Assembly: GCA_900317155.1 (NCBI GenBank)
Contig: ONFO01000001.1
Coordinates: 1-64,000, forward strand
Direction: 5' to 3'
DNA: 64,000 nt
Source: an uncultured Bacteroidales bacterium
Lineage (GTDB): Bacteria > Bacteroidota > Bacteroidia > Bacteroidales > F082
Position 1 is the first letter of the stretch. Each line of letters opens with the position of its first letter. This document shows, piece by piece, positions 53,387 to 63,262 of the stretch. The translations under genes and the position numbers were made by a program. The notes under the pieces were generated by a model that made no database searches, had not been told where the DNA came from, and saw nothing but the letters and a program-made list of their open reading frames with translations.

Positions 53387-53418
53387 TTGTAGAGACGTGC
53401 TATGGCGCGTCTCTACAA
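53387..53418. repeat. GTAGAGACG palindrome, possibly also a terminator
   Basis: TTGTAGAGACG (53387-53397) pairs with CGTCTCTACAA (53408-53418), and inner GC pairs close a TATG loop; T residues follow. The GTAGAGACG...CGTCTCTAC type is a widely spread intergenic repeat in other genomes as I recall. It follows slyD directly, so it could end that transcript. Confidence 0.65.
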
Positions 53419-53428
53419 TGTTTTTGAC

Positions 53429-53477
53429 AAAACTCTGGGGAAAAATCATAAAATCTATGATTTTTCCACAGAGTTTT
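53429..53477. repeat. 49-base flanking palindrome, left copy
   Basis: Two 21-base arms (53429-53449 and 53457-53477) match at 20 of 21 positions around a 7-base loop AAAATCT. The arms read AAAACTCTG...AAAAATCAT. It touches the stop codon of the ATPase gene (TAG at 53478). The right copy at 54820-54868 has the same length, same 7-base loop size and mostly the same bases. Confidence 0.85.
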
Positions 53478-54779
53478 CTATTTTGTAATGCAAAATGTCG
53501 CGTAAAGCGGCACGGCTTTGATGTTGTTGTCGAAGCCGAAATGCTTTTGTGAAATCCTGATTGAATAAGGTGCATTGTATTTCTTTGCAAACAAATTCAT
53601 GCTGATTGCCTTGTTCCGTTTGCCTTTCTTGACTTCCACAGGAATGATGTCGGTGCCGAGTTGCAGCACGAAATCCACTTCGGCAGTGTTGTCGTTTTTC
53701 CAGTAGTAAAGCGGAATTTGGCTGGCTTTAAATTGTTGTGCCACATAGTTTTCGGCCAGCGCGCCCAAGAAACTGTTGTCTTGCTCGATGGTGGAAAGCA
53801 CGGTCTGGTAGGCGAGCCCTGACTTCATGGTGAGTAGCCCCACATCGGCCATATAGAGTTTGAAGTCAGAGAGATCGGCATAGGCTGCAATGGGCATCAC
53901 TCCTTGAGTGGTCTTTTGGCATTTCAAGACGATGCCCGCCGATTCCAGCCAGTCGATGGACTCGCCGAACAGCGTGGCACTGCCGCCTTTTTGCACCACT
54001 TTGTATTGGAACTTGGTGTTTTCCTTGGCCAATTGGGTCGGAATTGAGTTGTAGCAAGCCCTGATTTTCACCGAGGTCGAGGTGGAGGCATATTTCGCCA
54101 TGTCGGCCAAATATTCGTTCAAGATGCGGCTTTGGATGTCGATGATGTCCGTGAACTTTTGCGTCTCGATAAATTGCTTGACCACAGCAGGCATGCCTCC
54201 CGTAATCAGGTAATGCTTGTAAAGTTCGATGAGCATTTGGTGGATGCCTTCGGCAAAAGGTTGGTTGTTTGCGAAATGATGTTTGATTTCCTCGGCGAAA
54301 AACTGTTTTCCATTAGCCCAAAGAAACTCCTCGAAATCAAGGGGATACATATTGATTTCATCTACCTTTCCGACTGGGAAGGAGTACTTCTCACGATTGA
54401 CGGCCACCCCAAGCAAGCTTCCGGCGGACACGATGTGATATTGCGGTGCTTCCTCGCAAAAGACTTTCAACGCCATCAGAGCCCGCTCGCTGCTTTGGAT
54501 TTCATCAAGGATGATTAGCGTTTTCCCCGCTGTAATCTTTTGATTGTATGCGGCTTCCAGGTACTGAATGATCCTTGTCGGTGTGAGGTCGCCTTCAAAA
54601 AATGCTGCCGTTGCCGCTTGGTTTTCCAAGTGTACATAGATGGTGTTTTCGAAATAGGTTTCACCAAAAGCCTTCAAGATATAGGTCTTGCCCACCTGTC
54701 TTGCCCCGTTCAGGATGAGCGGCATCCGATTCGGCTTGTCTTTCCAACTGACCAGTTCGGCCATCACTTTTCTTTCCAT
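53478..54779 (-). CDS. AAA_14/DUF4143 ATPase, copy 2, flanked by palindromes
   Basis: A 433-residue ATPase of the same family as the gene at 47916 but distant in sequence. Walker A NGARQVGKT (about residues 24-32), Walker B LIILDEIQ, sensor VSAGSLLGVAV, and in the C-terminal domain an intact-looking PD-(D/E)XK site: EVDFVLQ followed by IPVEVKKGK. That differs from the first ATPase, where Glu-x-Lys is lost, so this one could still be a nuclease. A -7 element lies 21 bases upstream. The gene plus its two 49-base palindromes forms a 1440-base unit (53429-54868) that looks like a cassette. Function of the family unknown. Confidence 0.87.
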   Translation of the reverse strand: MERKVMAELVSWKDKPNRMPLILNGARQVGKTYILKAFGETYFENTIYVHLENQAATAAFFEGDLTPTRIIQYLEAAYNQKITAGKTLIILDEIQSSERALMALKVFCEEAPQYHIVSAGSLLGVAVNREKYSFPVGKVDEINMYPLDFEEFLWANGKQFFAEEIKHHFANNQPFAEGIHQMLIELYKHYLITGGMPAVVKQFIETQKFTDIIDIQSRILNEYLADMAKYASTSTSVKIRACYNSIPTQLAKENTKFQYKVVQKGGSATLFGESIDWLESAGIVLKCQKTTQGVMPIAAYADLSDFKLYMADVGLLTMKSGLAYQTVLSTIEQDNSFLGALAENYVAQQFKASQIPLYYWKNDNTAEVDFVLQLGTDIIPVEVKKGKRNKAISMNLFAKKYNAPYSIRISQKHFGFDNNIKAVPLYATFCITK

Positions 54780-54799
54780 AGTTTTTGCCTTTTAAGCCG

Positions 54800-54807
54800 C
54801 AAAAATA
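54800..54807 (-). promoter_or_regulatory. Promoter -7 element for AAA ATPase 2
   Basis: CAAAAATA reads TATTTTTG on the minus strand, a perfect TAnnTTTG. The palindrome beginning at 54820 covers the place of the -33 element, so it may also be an operator. Confidence 0.65.
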
Positions 54808-54819
54808 ATCATTTTTGAT

Positions 54820-54868
54820 AAAACTCTGGGAAAAAATCAGAATTTGTATGATTTTTACATAGAGTTTT
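54820..54868. repeat. 49-base flanking palindrome, right copy
   Basis: Two 21-base arms (54820-54840 and 54848-54868) match at 17 of 21 positions around a 7-base loop AATTTGT. It shares AAAACTCTGGG, ATCA, ATGATTTTT and AGAGTTTT with the left copy in the same places. It lies upstream of the ATPase start. Confidence 0.85.
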
Positions 54869-54932
54869 GTTGATATCTTGTTTAATGGAGGGCATGTTTC
54901 CTCAAAAATTGCGCAACTTATTGAAATATTTT

Positions 54933-54968
54933 CTGCGCAAATGATGCTTTTTTATGCCATTTGCGCAG
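54933..54968. repeat. TGCGCA inverted repeat
   Basis: CTGCGCAAATG (54933-54943) and CATTTGCGCAG (54958-54968) form a perfect 11-base-pair stem around a T-rich loop. A further TTGCGCAA lies at 54909-54916. It sits in the empty region between the ATPase promoter and the RNA promoter; it may be an operator, a transcription stop, or part of the same kind of repeat as the neighbouring palindromes. Confidence 0.5.
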
Positions 54969-55046
54969 ATTATCTTTGGGTTTTCTGCGGAAATGTGTTA
55001 TTGAAAAACTTTTTCTCCGTTTTCCATAGTTTAAAAGCATTTTCTT

Positions 55047-55375
55047 TATATTTGCGCCGTCATTCGATGAGTATAGGATGAAAAAACATTGAAGAGAATG
55101 TAATTTGAATACAAAAATTAACAATTAACTGATTATAAATCAAAACATTAGCCTATGAGATAACGCTTCAAGCGATATGCACATCATAGAATAGGAAAAA
55201 GCGGAGTAGCTTAGCTGGTTGTTCTGAAACTTGGACACTTTCAAACAATTTCCCAGAGTAAAGCAACGATGCTCCCGCCATGTGGCGTGGGCTTTGCTCG
55301 TTGTAATTGGGAGATTGTAGGTAGTCCAAGACCTCAGAACAACCAATGAAGGCGAAAAAGTGCCACGCTTTTTTT
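55047..55375 (+). ncRNA. Structured non-coding RNA candidate (6S-like rod)
   Basis: A promoter TATATTTG (55047-55054), a small hairpin domain (55153-55158 with 55184-55189, enclosing CGCT/AGCG) and then a long interrupted rod: GGTTGTTCTGA (55217-55227) with TCAGAACAACC (55334-55344), CTTGGAC (55230-55236) with GTCCAAG (55324-55330), 55245-55255 with 55308-55318, GAGTAAAGC (55256-55264) with GCTTTGCTC (55291-55299), and CGCC (55276-55279) with GGCG (55284-55287). A hairpin with seven T (55355-55375) follows. No protein-like frame covers it. The shape resembles 6S RNA; that identity is inference. It could also be a leader of the gene at 55492. Confidence 0.6.
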
Positions 55376-55491
55376 GTGTGCGTAAATTGGTTAAGGTACG
55401 GGCGGAGAATCCTGAAAAGCCATAATAGAGTAGGGAAAACAAAATCATCAACAAAACTGCGGGCGACAGGATAAAAACTGCCAAAATTGAA
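55376..55491. other. Leader region before the small secreted protein
   Basis: The 116 bases between the RNA terminator and the next start hold no clear promoter, hairpin or reading frame. If the terminator is read through, this would be the leader of the gene at 55492. Together with 54869-55046 this is the largest gene-free part of the window. Confidence 0.4.
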
Positions 55492-55896
55492 ATGAAAAAA
55501 TTGTTTTTAATATTGGTTGCTGCGATGACAATCTTTTTGGGCTCATCGTTCAAACCCAATGCAATGTCTCAACAAACCCTGTCCAGTGTTACACCTCAGC
55601 AAGAACAATGTTATAGGGTGAAAGTGACGTATGATATAATTTATGAATTGAGGACTGAAAGATGGGGCGGAAGTGTGATACAATCTAAAACTGTGAAATC
55701 TGGTGAAACTTATATAACACCACAATGCGCTGACAGCGAATCTGAAGCAAGGGATCAAGCGGTAAGTGAATGTTATAATGCTTGTAATAATGGAGAAGGC
55801 AAATATGTCAAAGAAGCAAGTAATGGTAATGGTTTCATATTCGAAGTAAGACGGGTAACAAGAACCGATATTATTGGAACTTGCGGAAATTGTTAA
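55492..55896 (+). CDS. Small secreted protein of unknown function
   Basis: A 134-residue protein with a signal peptide (about residues 1-22, cleavage near SSFKPNA). The mature part is rich in Cys, Glu, Thr and Ser, with five Cys (including CADSESEARDQAVSECYNAC and a final CGNC), which suggests disulfides. I do not recognise the family. It follows the structured RNA at 55047-55375 and has no obvious promoter of its own, so it may depend on read-through. It shares a perfect bidirectional terminator with valS. Confidence 0.6.
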   Translation: MKKLFLILVAAMTIFLGSSFKPNAMSQQTLSSVTPQQEQCYRVKVTYDIIYELRTERWGGSVIQSKTVKSGETYITPQCADSESEARDQAVSECYNACNNGEGKYVKEASNGNGFIFEVRRVTRTDIIGTCGNC

Positions 55897-55902
55897 TAAT
55901 GT

Positions 55903-55941
55903 AGAAACGGGCTTCACCAACAAAAGATGAAGCCCGTTTCT
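55903..55941. terminator. Bidirectional terminator between the small secreted gene and valS
   Basis: AGAAACGGGCTTCA (55903-55916) and TGAAGCCCGTTTCT (55928-55941) pair perfectly over 14 bases, followed by TGTTTTG on the plus strand. It lies between converging stops (55896 and 55953). Confidence 0.85.
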
Positions 55942-55952
55942 GTTTTGAAAAC

Positions 55953-58631
<2,679 letters not shown>

Positions 58632-58792
58632 TTATTTGTTGTTGATTTGTTGACTGTTGAATTGTTGAATTGTTGTTGACGCGAGACTTCGGGACTTCGA
58701 GACACTGGACAAAACCAAGGTTCCTGAGCCTGTCGAAGGGCTGACCTTTTAAGTTCAAATCGAGTCTGCGTTCAAAACAAACCGCAAAAGTA
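58632..58792 (-). promoter_or_regulatory. valS promoter and long repeat-containing leader
   Basis: CAAAAGTA (58785-58792) reads TACTTTTG on the minus strand, a perfect -7 element. The leader to the ATG at 58631 is about 150 bases and holds GGTTCCTGAGCCTGTCGAAG (58719-58738), a sequence type I recall as an intergenic repeat in many genomes, a repeated GACTTCG(G/A)GAC (58685-58702), and an AACAA-type repeat next to the start (58632-58680). Confidence 0.6.
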
Positions 58793-58865
58793 GTTTTTTT
58801 TCGGGGAAGTCTGTAAATTATTCTTGATTTTTCTGGATTTGTGCGTTTCGTTTTGACGAAATGGC

Positions 58866-58873
58866 TATTTTTG
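58866..58873 (+). promoter_or_regulatory. Promoter -7 element for the K+ channel gene
   Basis: TATTTTTG is a perfect TAnnTTTG, 17 bases before the ATG at 58891. The upstream ATG at 58861 lies before it and cannot be the start. Confidence 0.65.
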
Positions 58874-58890
58874 CAGGAAAAGAATGGTGT

Positions 58891-59649
58891 ATGAAAAAAA
58901 GAATCTACGAGATAATTGAACAAGGAAAACGAGGTGATAAATACAGTGTTGCATACGACATATTGATGCTAATTGCCATAATAGTTAGCATCATCCCGCT
59001 GATGTTTGCCGAGGAATATCCGATTTTCCGAATAATTGAGATTGTTACGGTCACTTTGTTTATCATTGACTATATCCTCCGCTGGATTACTGCAGATCTT
59101 CGACTGGGAAAGAAAGGCTTGTCTTACTTGATTTATCCGTTCACTTTTTGGGCCATTGTTGACCTTTTGTCCATACTCCCAGGCCTCAGCCTGTTGTCAA
59201 AGGGATTCAAGATTTTCCGAATCACGAGGTTGTTGAAAGTGCTTCGCTTGTTTAAGGTCTTTCGCTACACCGATAAGATTCGGGTTCTGGGTAGGGTGAT
59301 TCGAAAAGAGAAATCAGTCTTGTTGACGGTTTTAGGGATTGCCGTCTTTTATGTGTTTCTCACGGCCTTGATCATGTTCAATGCTGAGCCTCATGTCAAT
59401 CCCGATTCAGGTGCCACGACTTTCGGCGATTTCTTTGATGCCTTGTACTGGGCCACGGTTACCCTTACCACAGTTGGATATGGCGATTTGACACCGGTTA
59501 CCGACATTGGCCGATTTGTCAGCATGTTGTCGTCATTATTCGGCGTAGCGGTCATCGCACTTCCTTCTGGCGTGATTACGGCCAGCTATCTTGAGGAGCT
59601 TAGGAATATGAAAGATGAAAAAGAAGACAAGAAACGTGAAGACCAATAA
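58891..59649 (+). CDS. Voltage-gated-like potassium channel
   Basis: A 252-residue six-helix channel. S1-S4 lie in about residues 20-130; S4 has spaced basic residues (ITRLLKVLRLFKVFRYTDKIR). The pore loop carries the selectivity filter TTVGYGDLTP (near 205), and S6 follows. A short charged C-terminal tail ends the protein; there is no RCK/TrkA domain. The family (KvAP-like ion transporters) passes K+ when the membrane depolarises. It is next to valS, divergently, with no functional link. Confidence 0.9.
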   Translation: MKKRIYEIIEQGKRGDKYSVAYDILMLIAIIVSIIPLMFAEEYPIFRIIEIVTVTLFIIDYILRWITADLRLGKKGLSYLIYPFTFWAIVDLLSILPGLSLLSKGFKIFRITRLLKVLRLFKVFRYTDKIRVLGRVIRKEKSVLLTVLGIAVFYVFLTALIMFNAEPHVNPDSGATTFGDFFDALYWATVTLTTVGYGDLTPVTDIGRFVSMLSSLFGVAVIALPSGVITASYLEELRNMKDEKEDKKREDQ

Positions 59650-59667
59650 TGACTATTTTTTCCCGTT

Positions 59668-59700
59668 TTTGCTTTTGAAAAACATTTTTCCCTATCTTTG
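59668..59700 (+). promoter_or_regulatory. Full promoter for the first POT transporter
   Basis: TTTG (59668-59671), 21 bases of spacer and TATCTTTG (59693-59700). The ATG at 59751 lies 50 bases downstream. Confidence 0.7.
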
Positions 59701-59750
59701 TCCGCTGTTGGGAAACAGAAATCTATTAAATTCATCAAATTCATAACATT

Positions 59751-61433
59751 ATGGTATTATTACAAACCAACGTCACAATGGTGATCTTCATCTGCATCCT
59801 TGCAGTGGTCATCCCGTTCCTGCTTTTCTACCTCTCGAAGGCCAAGAAGGAACATCCTAAAGGCTTGATTGCAGCCGCTTTAAGTAACATGGGCGAGCGT
59901 TTCGGCTATTACATCATGAACGCCATCCTGTTGCTGTTCATCGTGTCGAAGTTCGGATTGCCTGATGCCACTGCTGGTATCATCTATTCGGTGTTCTATT
60001 TCGGCATTTATGTGTTGAGTCTGGTGGGTGGTATCATCGCCGACCGCACGCAAAATTACAACCGCACCATCCAATGGGGCTTGATTATCATGGCCCTCGG
60101 TTATGTCGGAATGGCTATTCCGTTGTTCAGTCAAGATGCCAATGGCATCATTGCCGATGGCAATGGAAAATGGATGGGTATTCTGGTCTTTACTTGCTTT
60201 GCTTTGCTCTGCATTGCGTTCGGTAATGGCTTGTTCAAGGGTAACCTGCAGGCACTTGTCGGTCAGATGTACGACAACTTTGAGGCCGAGGCTGCCAAGA
60301 AAGGTCCCGAAGCCTTGGCTGTGGCAAAGGACAAGCGCGACAGCGGCTTCCAGATTTTCTATGTTTTCATCAACATCGGTGGTGTGATTGCTCCCTTCGT
60401 GGCTCCTATGCTGCGTGAGTGGTGGCTGAAAGCCCACAACTTCGTCTACAACGCTGATATGTCGGCCCTCTGCCACCAGTATCTCGCTGACGGCACCGTG
60501 ACGCAAAAATTCACCGAAACCATGGCCAACTCGGTACTCCCAACTGCCAACTACGGTGACAATTTGGTGCAGTTCTGCTCTGACTATATCCTGACCTTCA
60601 ACCAAGGCGTTCACTTCTCGTTTTTCGTGTCGGTGGCCGCCATGTTGATTTCATTGATTATCTTCTTCACGCAAAAGAAAAAATTCCCACAACCTGCCAA
60701 AAAGGTGGCTGCCGAGGCCGCTGGCTACACTGCCGAGGAAAAGGCTGCCATGGCTAAGGAAATCAAGCAGCGTATGGCTGCTTTGTTTGCTGTGTTGGGA
60801 ATTGCCGTGTTTTTCTGGCTGTCATTCCACCAAAACGGACAATCATTGTCGGTGTTCGCCCGCGACTTCGTGGATTCGTCGAGCATTGCTCCCGAAATCT
60901 GGCAGGCTTTGAACCCCTTGTTCGTCATCATCCTCACCCCGCTTGTCATGGGTATTTTTGCTATGTTGGCTCGTAAGGGAAAACCCGTCTCGACACCCCG
61001 TAAGATTGCATACGGTATGGGACTTGCTGGTTGCGCCTACCTCTTCCTGATGATTTTCTCCATCATGAAGCACTATCCTTCGGGCGACGCTTTCCGTGCC
61101 ATGGATGCCGCTCAGATGGCTGCAGCAGGACTTGCTAAGGCCGCCCCATGGGTGATGATTGTCACTTATTTCTTCCTCACTGTGGCTGAATTGTTCATCT
61201 CGCCGTTGGGTCTGTCCTTCGTCTCGAAGGTGGCTCCGCGTCACATGGTGGGTCTCTGCCAAGGCTTGTGGTTGGGTGCCACGGCTATCGGCAACCTCTT
61301 CATCTTCGTGGGTCCCATCATGCTCAACGCTTGGGACATATGGAAGTGCTGGGGCGTGTTCCTGCTCATCTGTCTCGTCTCTATGACCGTTATGTTCGGC
61401 ATGGTGAAGTGGCTTGAAAGAGTGACGGAATAA
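59751..61433 (+). CDS. POT/PTR-family oligopeptide:H+ symporter, copy 1
   Basis: A 560-residue carrier of the major facilitator superfamily with about 14 membrane helices. It begins with the POT signature in altered form, SNMGERFGYYIMN (usual ExxERFxYY; the first Glu is Met or Asn here), and has FGNGLFKGNLQALVGQMYDNF and DSGFQIFYVFINIGGVIAPFVAP from the second POT signature. An unusual insert lies after helix 6 (DMSALCHQYLADG...). It imports di- or tripeptides with protons. The next gene is a paralogue. Confidence 0.93.
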   Translation: MVLLQTNVTMVIFICILAVVIPFLLFYLSKAKKEHPKGLIAAALSNMGERFGYYIMNAILLLFIVSKFGLPDATAGIIYSVFYFGIYVLSLVGGIIADRTQNYNRTIQWGLIIMALGYVGMAIPLFSQDANGIIADGNGKWMGILVFTCFALLCIAFGNGLFKGNLQALVGQMYDNFEAEAAKKGPEALAVAKDKRDSGFQIFYVFINIGGVIAPFVAPMLREWWLKAHNFVYNADMSALCHQYLADGTVTQKFTETMANSVLPTANYGDNLVQFCSDYILTFNQGVHFSFFVSVAAMLISLIIFFTQKKKFPQPAKKVAAEAAGYTAEEKAAMAKEIKQRMAALFAVLGIAVFFWLSFHQNGQSLSVFARDFVDSSSIAPEIWQALNPLFVIILTPLVMGIFAMLARKGKPVSTPRKIAYGMGLAGCAYLFLMIFSIMKHYPSGDAFRAMDAAQMAAAGLAKAAPWVMIVTYFFLTVAELFISPLGLSFVSKVAPRHMVGLCQGLWLGATAIGNLFIFVGPIMLNAWDIWKCWGVFLLICLVSMTVMFGMVKWLERVTE

Positions 61434-61452
61434 GAATATAAGGTATAACACG

Positions 61453-61479
61453 AAAAGGCTTGCTTCGGCAAGCCTTTTT
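61453..61479 (+). terminator. Terminator between the two POT genes
   Basis: AAAAGGCTTGC (61453-61463) pairs with GCAAGCCTTTT (61468-61478) around TTCG, then T. It lies before the ATG at 61496 and inside the longer open frame, which shows that the second transporter starts at 61496. Its own promoter is not obvious, so partial read-through is likely. Confidence 0.85.
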
Positions 61480-61495
61480 CATAACACGCAAGAAT

Positions 61496-63178
61496 ATGTT
61501 CAAAGGACATCCCAAAGGGCTTTACGCCCTGGCATTGGCCAACACAGGCGAACGCTTCGGCTATTACACCATGCTGGCCATCTTCGTGCTCTTCCTGCAG
61601 GCCAAGTTCGGCTATAACGAAGCGCAGGCGGGCCACATCTACGGCATCTTCCTCGGATGCGTCTATTTCATGCCTCTCATCGGTGGTATGCTGGCCGACC
61701 GTTTCGGTTATGGCAAGATGGTGAAGTCGGGCATCGTGGTCATGTTTCTAGGTTACTTACTGTTGGCGGTGCCTATGGCAACGACCACAGCCAAGGTTAC
61801 CATGTTCTCTGCTTTGGCACTTATCGCCATCGGTACAGGTCTCTTCAAGGGAAACCTGCAAGTGATGGTGGGCAACCTTTACGACGAGGCCAAATACAGT
61901 GCTTTCCGTGACAATGGCTTCAGCCTGTTCTACATGGCCATTAACATCGGCTCCATGTTCGCGCCCATCACGGCAACCAAGGTCACGGATTTGTTCCTCG
62001 GCAAGGCTGGCTTCAGCTATGTGCCGCAGATTCCTTCTTTGGCGCACCAATACCTTGATGGCACCATCACCTCTGACGCTTTGACCACTTTCGAAGCTTT
62101 GGCTGTGCAGCAAGGTGGTAATGTCAACGATTTGGCTGGCTTTGCCAACAGCTATATCGATGCTCTGTCGGGTGCCTATAACTACGGCTTCGGCGTAGCC
62201 TGCATTTCGCTGATTCTCTCCATGGCCATCTACTTGAGCTGCCGTAAGTGGTTCAAGCATGCCGATGTCAACACCAAGCAGGCCAAGGCAATGGAAAGCA
62301 CTACCGTGAATGTGACCGAACTCTCAAAAGAACAGACCCGCGAGCGCATCACCGCCTTGGTGTTGGTCTTTGCTGTGGTCATCTTCTTCTGGATGTCGTT
62401 CCAGCAAGCAGGCCTCTGCCTGACTTACTTCGCCCGCGACTACACGCAAAGCACCGTGAGCGGTTTCACTCGTTTCGGTTTCAATATCTGGTCGCTGACG
62501 TTGGTCGCCATTTCGATTTATACGATGTTTGGGGCTGCCCAGGCCACCAAGCCCATGAACCGTGGCATCCTGTGTGGCGTTACGACATTCCTGTGGGTCA
62601 TGGCAGTGATGCTTTATAAGACCATGCCCGACCCCATCAACATCCTGCCGCAGCAATTCCAGCAGTTCAATCCATTCTTCGTGGTCGCCTTGACGCCCGT
62701 CTCAATGGCGGTCTTCGGCGCTTTGGCGAAGAAAGGCAAGGAACCTTCTTCGCCGCGTAAGATTGGCCTCGGCATGATAGTGGCTGCACTCGGGTTCCTC
62801 ATCTTGGTGATTTGTTCTTTCCCATTGGCCAGTCCAGCAGAACTGAAGGTCCATGGTGGCGTAAGCAGCACTTTGGTTTCGCCCAACTGGCTGATCAGCA
62901 CCTATTTTGTGCTGACCTTCGCCGAACTGTTGCTGAGTCCCATCGGCATCTCCTTTGTCACGAAGGTGGCTCCTCCAAAGTACAAGGGCATGATGATGGG
63001 CTTGTGGTTCTGCGTGACCGCCATCGGCAACTACCTCACCAGCGTCATCGCCCGCATCTGGGGCACCGGTATGCCGCTGTGGATGGTCTGGGGCGTGCTC
63101 GTCGTGCTCTGTCTGCTCTCTGCCGTGTTCATTTTCTCCATTATGAAACGATTGGAGCGGGCAACTTCGGGTTGCTGA
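61496..63178 (+). CDS. POT/PTR-family oligopeptide:H+ symporter, copy 2
   Basis: A 560-residue paralogue of the preceding gene, same length. The N-terminal signature is ANTGERFGYYTMLAIF, again without the first Glu of ExxER, and the second signature is GTGLFKGNLQVMVGNLYD and FSLFYMAINIGSMFAPITA. The insert after helix 6 reads AHQYLDGTITSDA. Two carriers side by side may differ in peptide preference. The start at 61496 follows a terminator. Confidence 0.93.
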   Translation: MFKGHPKGLYALALANTGERFGYYTMLAIFVLFLQAKFGYNEAQAGHIYGIFLGCVYFMPLIGGMLADRFGYGKMVKSGIVVMFLGYLLLAVPMATTTAKVTMFSALALIAIGTGLFKGNLQVMVGNLYDEAKYSAFRDNGFSLFYMAINIGSMFAPITATKVTDLFLGKAGFSYVPQIPSLAHQYLDGTITSDALTTFEALAVQQGGNVNDLAGFANSYIDALSGAYNYGFGVACISLILSMAIYLSCRKWFKHADVNTKQAKAMESTTVNVTELSKEQTRERITALVLVFAVVIFFWMSFQQAGLCLTYFARDYTQSTVSGFTRFGFNIWSLTLVAISIYTMFGAAQATKPMNRGILCGVTTFLWVMAVMLYKTMPDPINILPQQFQQFNPFFVVALTPVSMAVFGALAKKGKEPSSPRKIGLGMIVAALGFLILVICSFPLASPAELKVHGGVSSTLVSPNWLISTYFVLTFAELLLSPIGISFVTKVAPPKYKGMMMGLWFCVTAIGNYLTSVIARIWGTGMPLWMVWGVLVVLCLLSAVFIFSIMKRLERATSGC

Positions 63179-63197
63179 AAATCAAATTGATATGCAT

Positions 63198-63234
63198 GTA
63201 GGGCTGCCATATTATGACAGCCCTACAAATTTTT
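63198..63234 (+). terminator. Terminator after POT copy 2
   Basis: GTAGGGCTG (63198-63206) pairs with CAGCCCTAC (63218-63226), followed by AAATTTTT. It separates the transporter from the queF promoter. Confidence 0.85.
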
Positions 63235-63236
63235 AT

Positions 63237-63244
63237 TATTTTTG
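63237..63244 (+). promoter_or_regulatory. Promoter -7 element for queF-queC
   Basis: TATTTTTG is a perfect TAnnTTTG, 18 bases before the ATG at 63263. The leader would be only about 13 bases, so there is no room for a preQ1 riboswitch. Confidence 0.7.
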
Positions 63245-63262
63245 CAGCCAAAATACAAACCC

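Noticed and set aside
53429-54868. Insertion sequence or ordinary transposon
   Set aside because: No transposase motif and no clear target-site duplication; each end is a full palindrome instead of half of an inverted-repeat pair, so it was reported as an undefined cassette.
55047-55375. tmRNA, RNase P RNA or retron msr-msd
   Set aside because: None of the invariant sequences of tmRNA or RNase P RNA is present, and there is no reverse transcriptase gene nearby.
58632-58785. T-box in the valS leader
   Set aside because: No T-box sequence (AGGGTGGNACCGCG) or antiterminator pair is visible; the leader holds only repeats.
63178-63262. preQ1 riboswitch before queF
   Set aside because: The promoter leaves a leader of only about 13 bases, and the strong hairpin before it is a terminator of the upstream gene.
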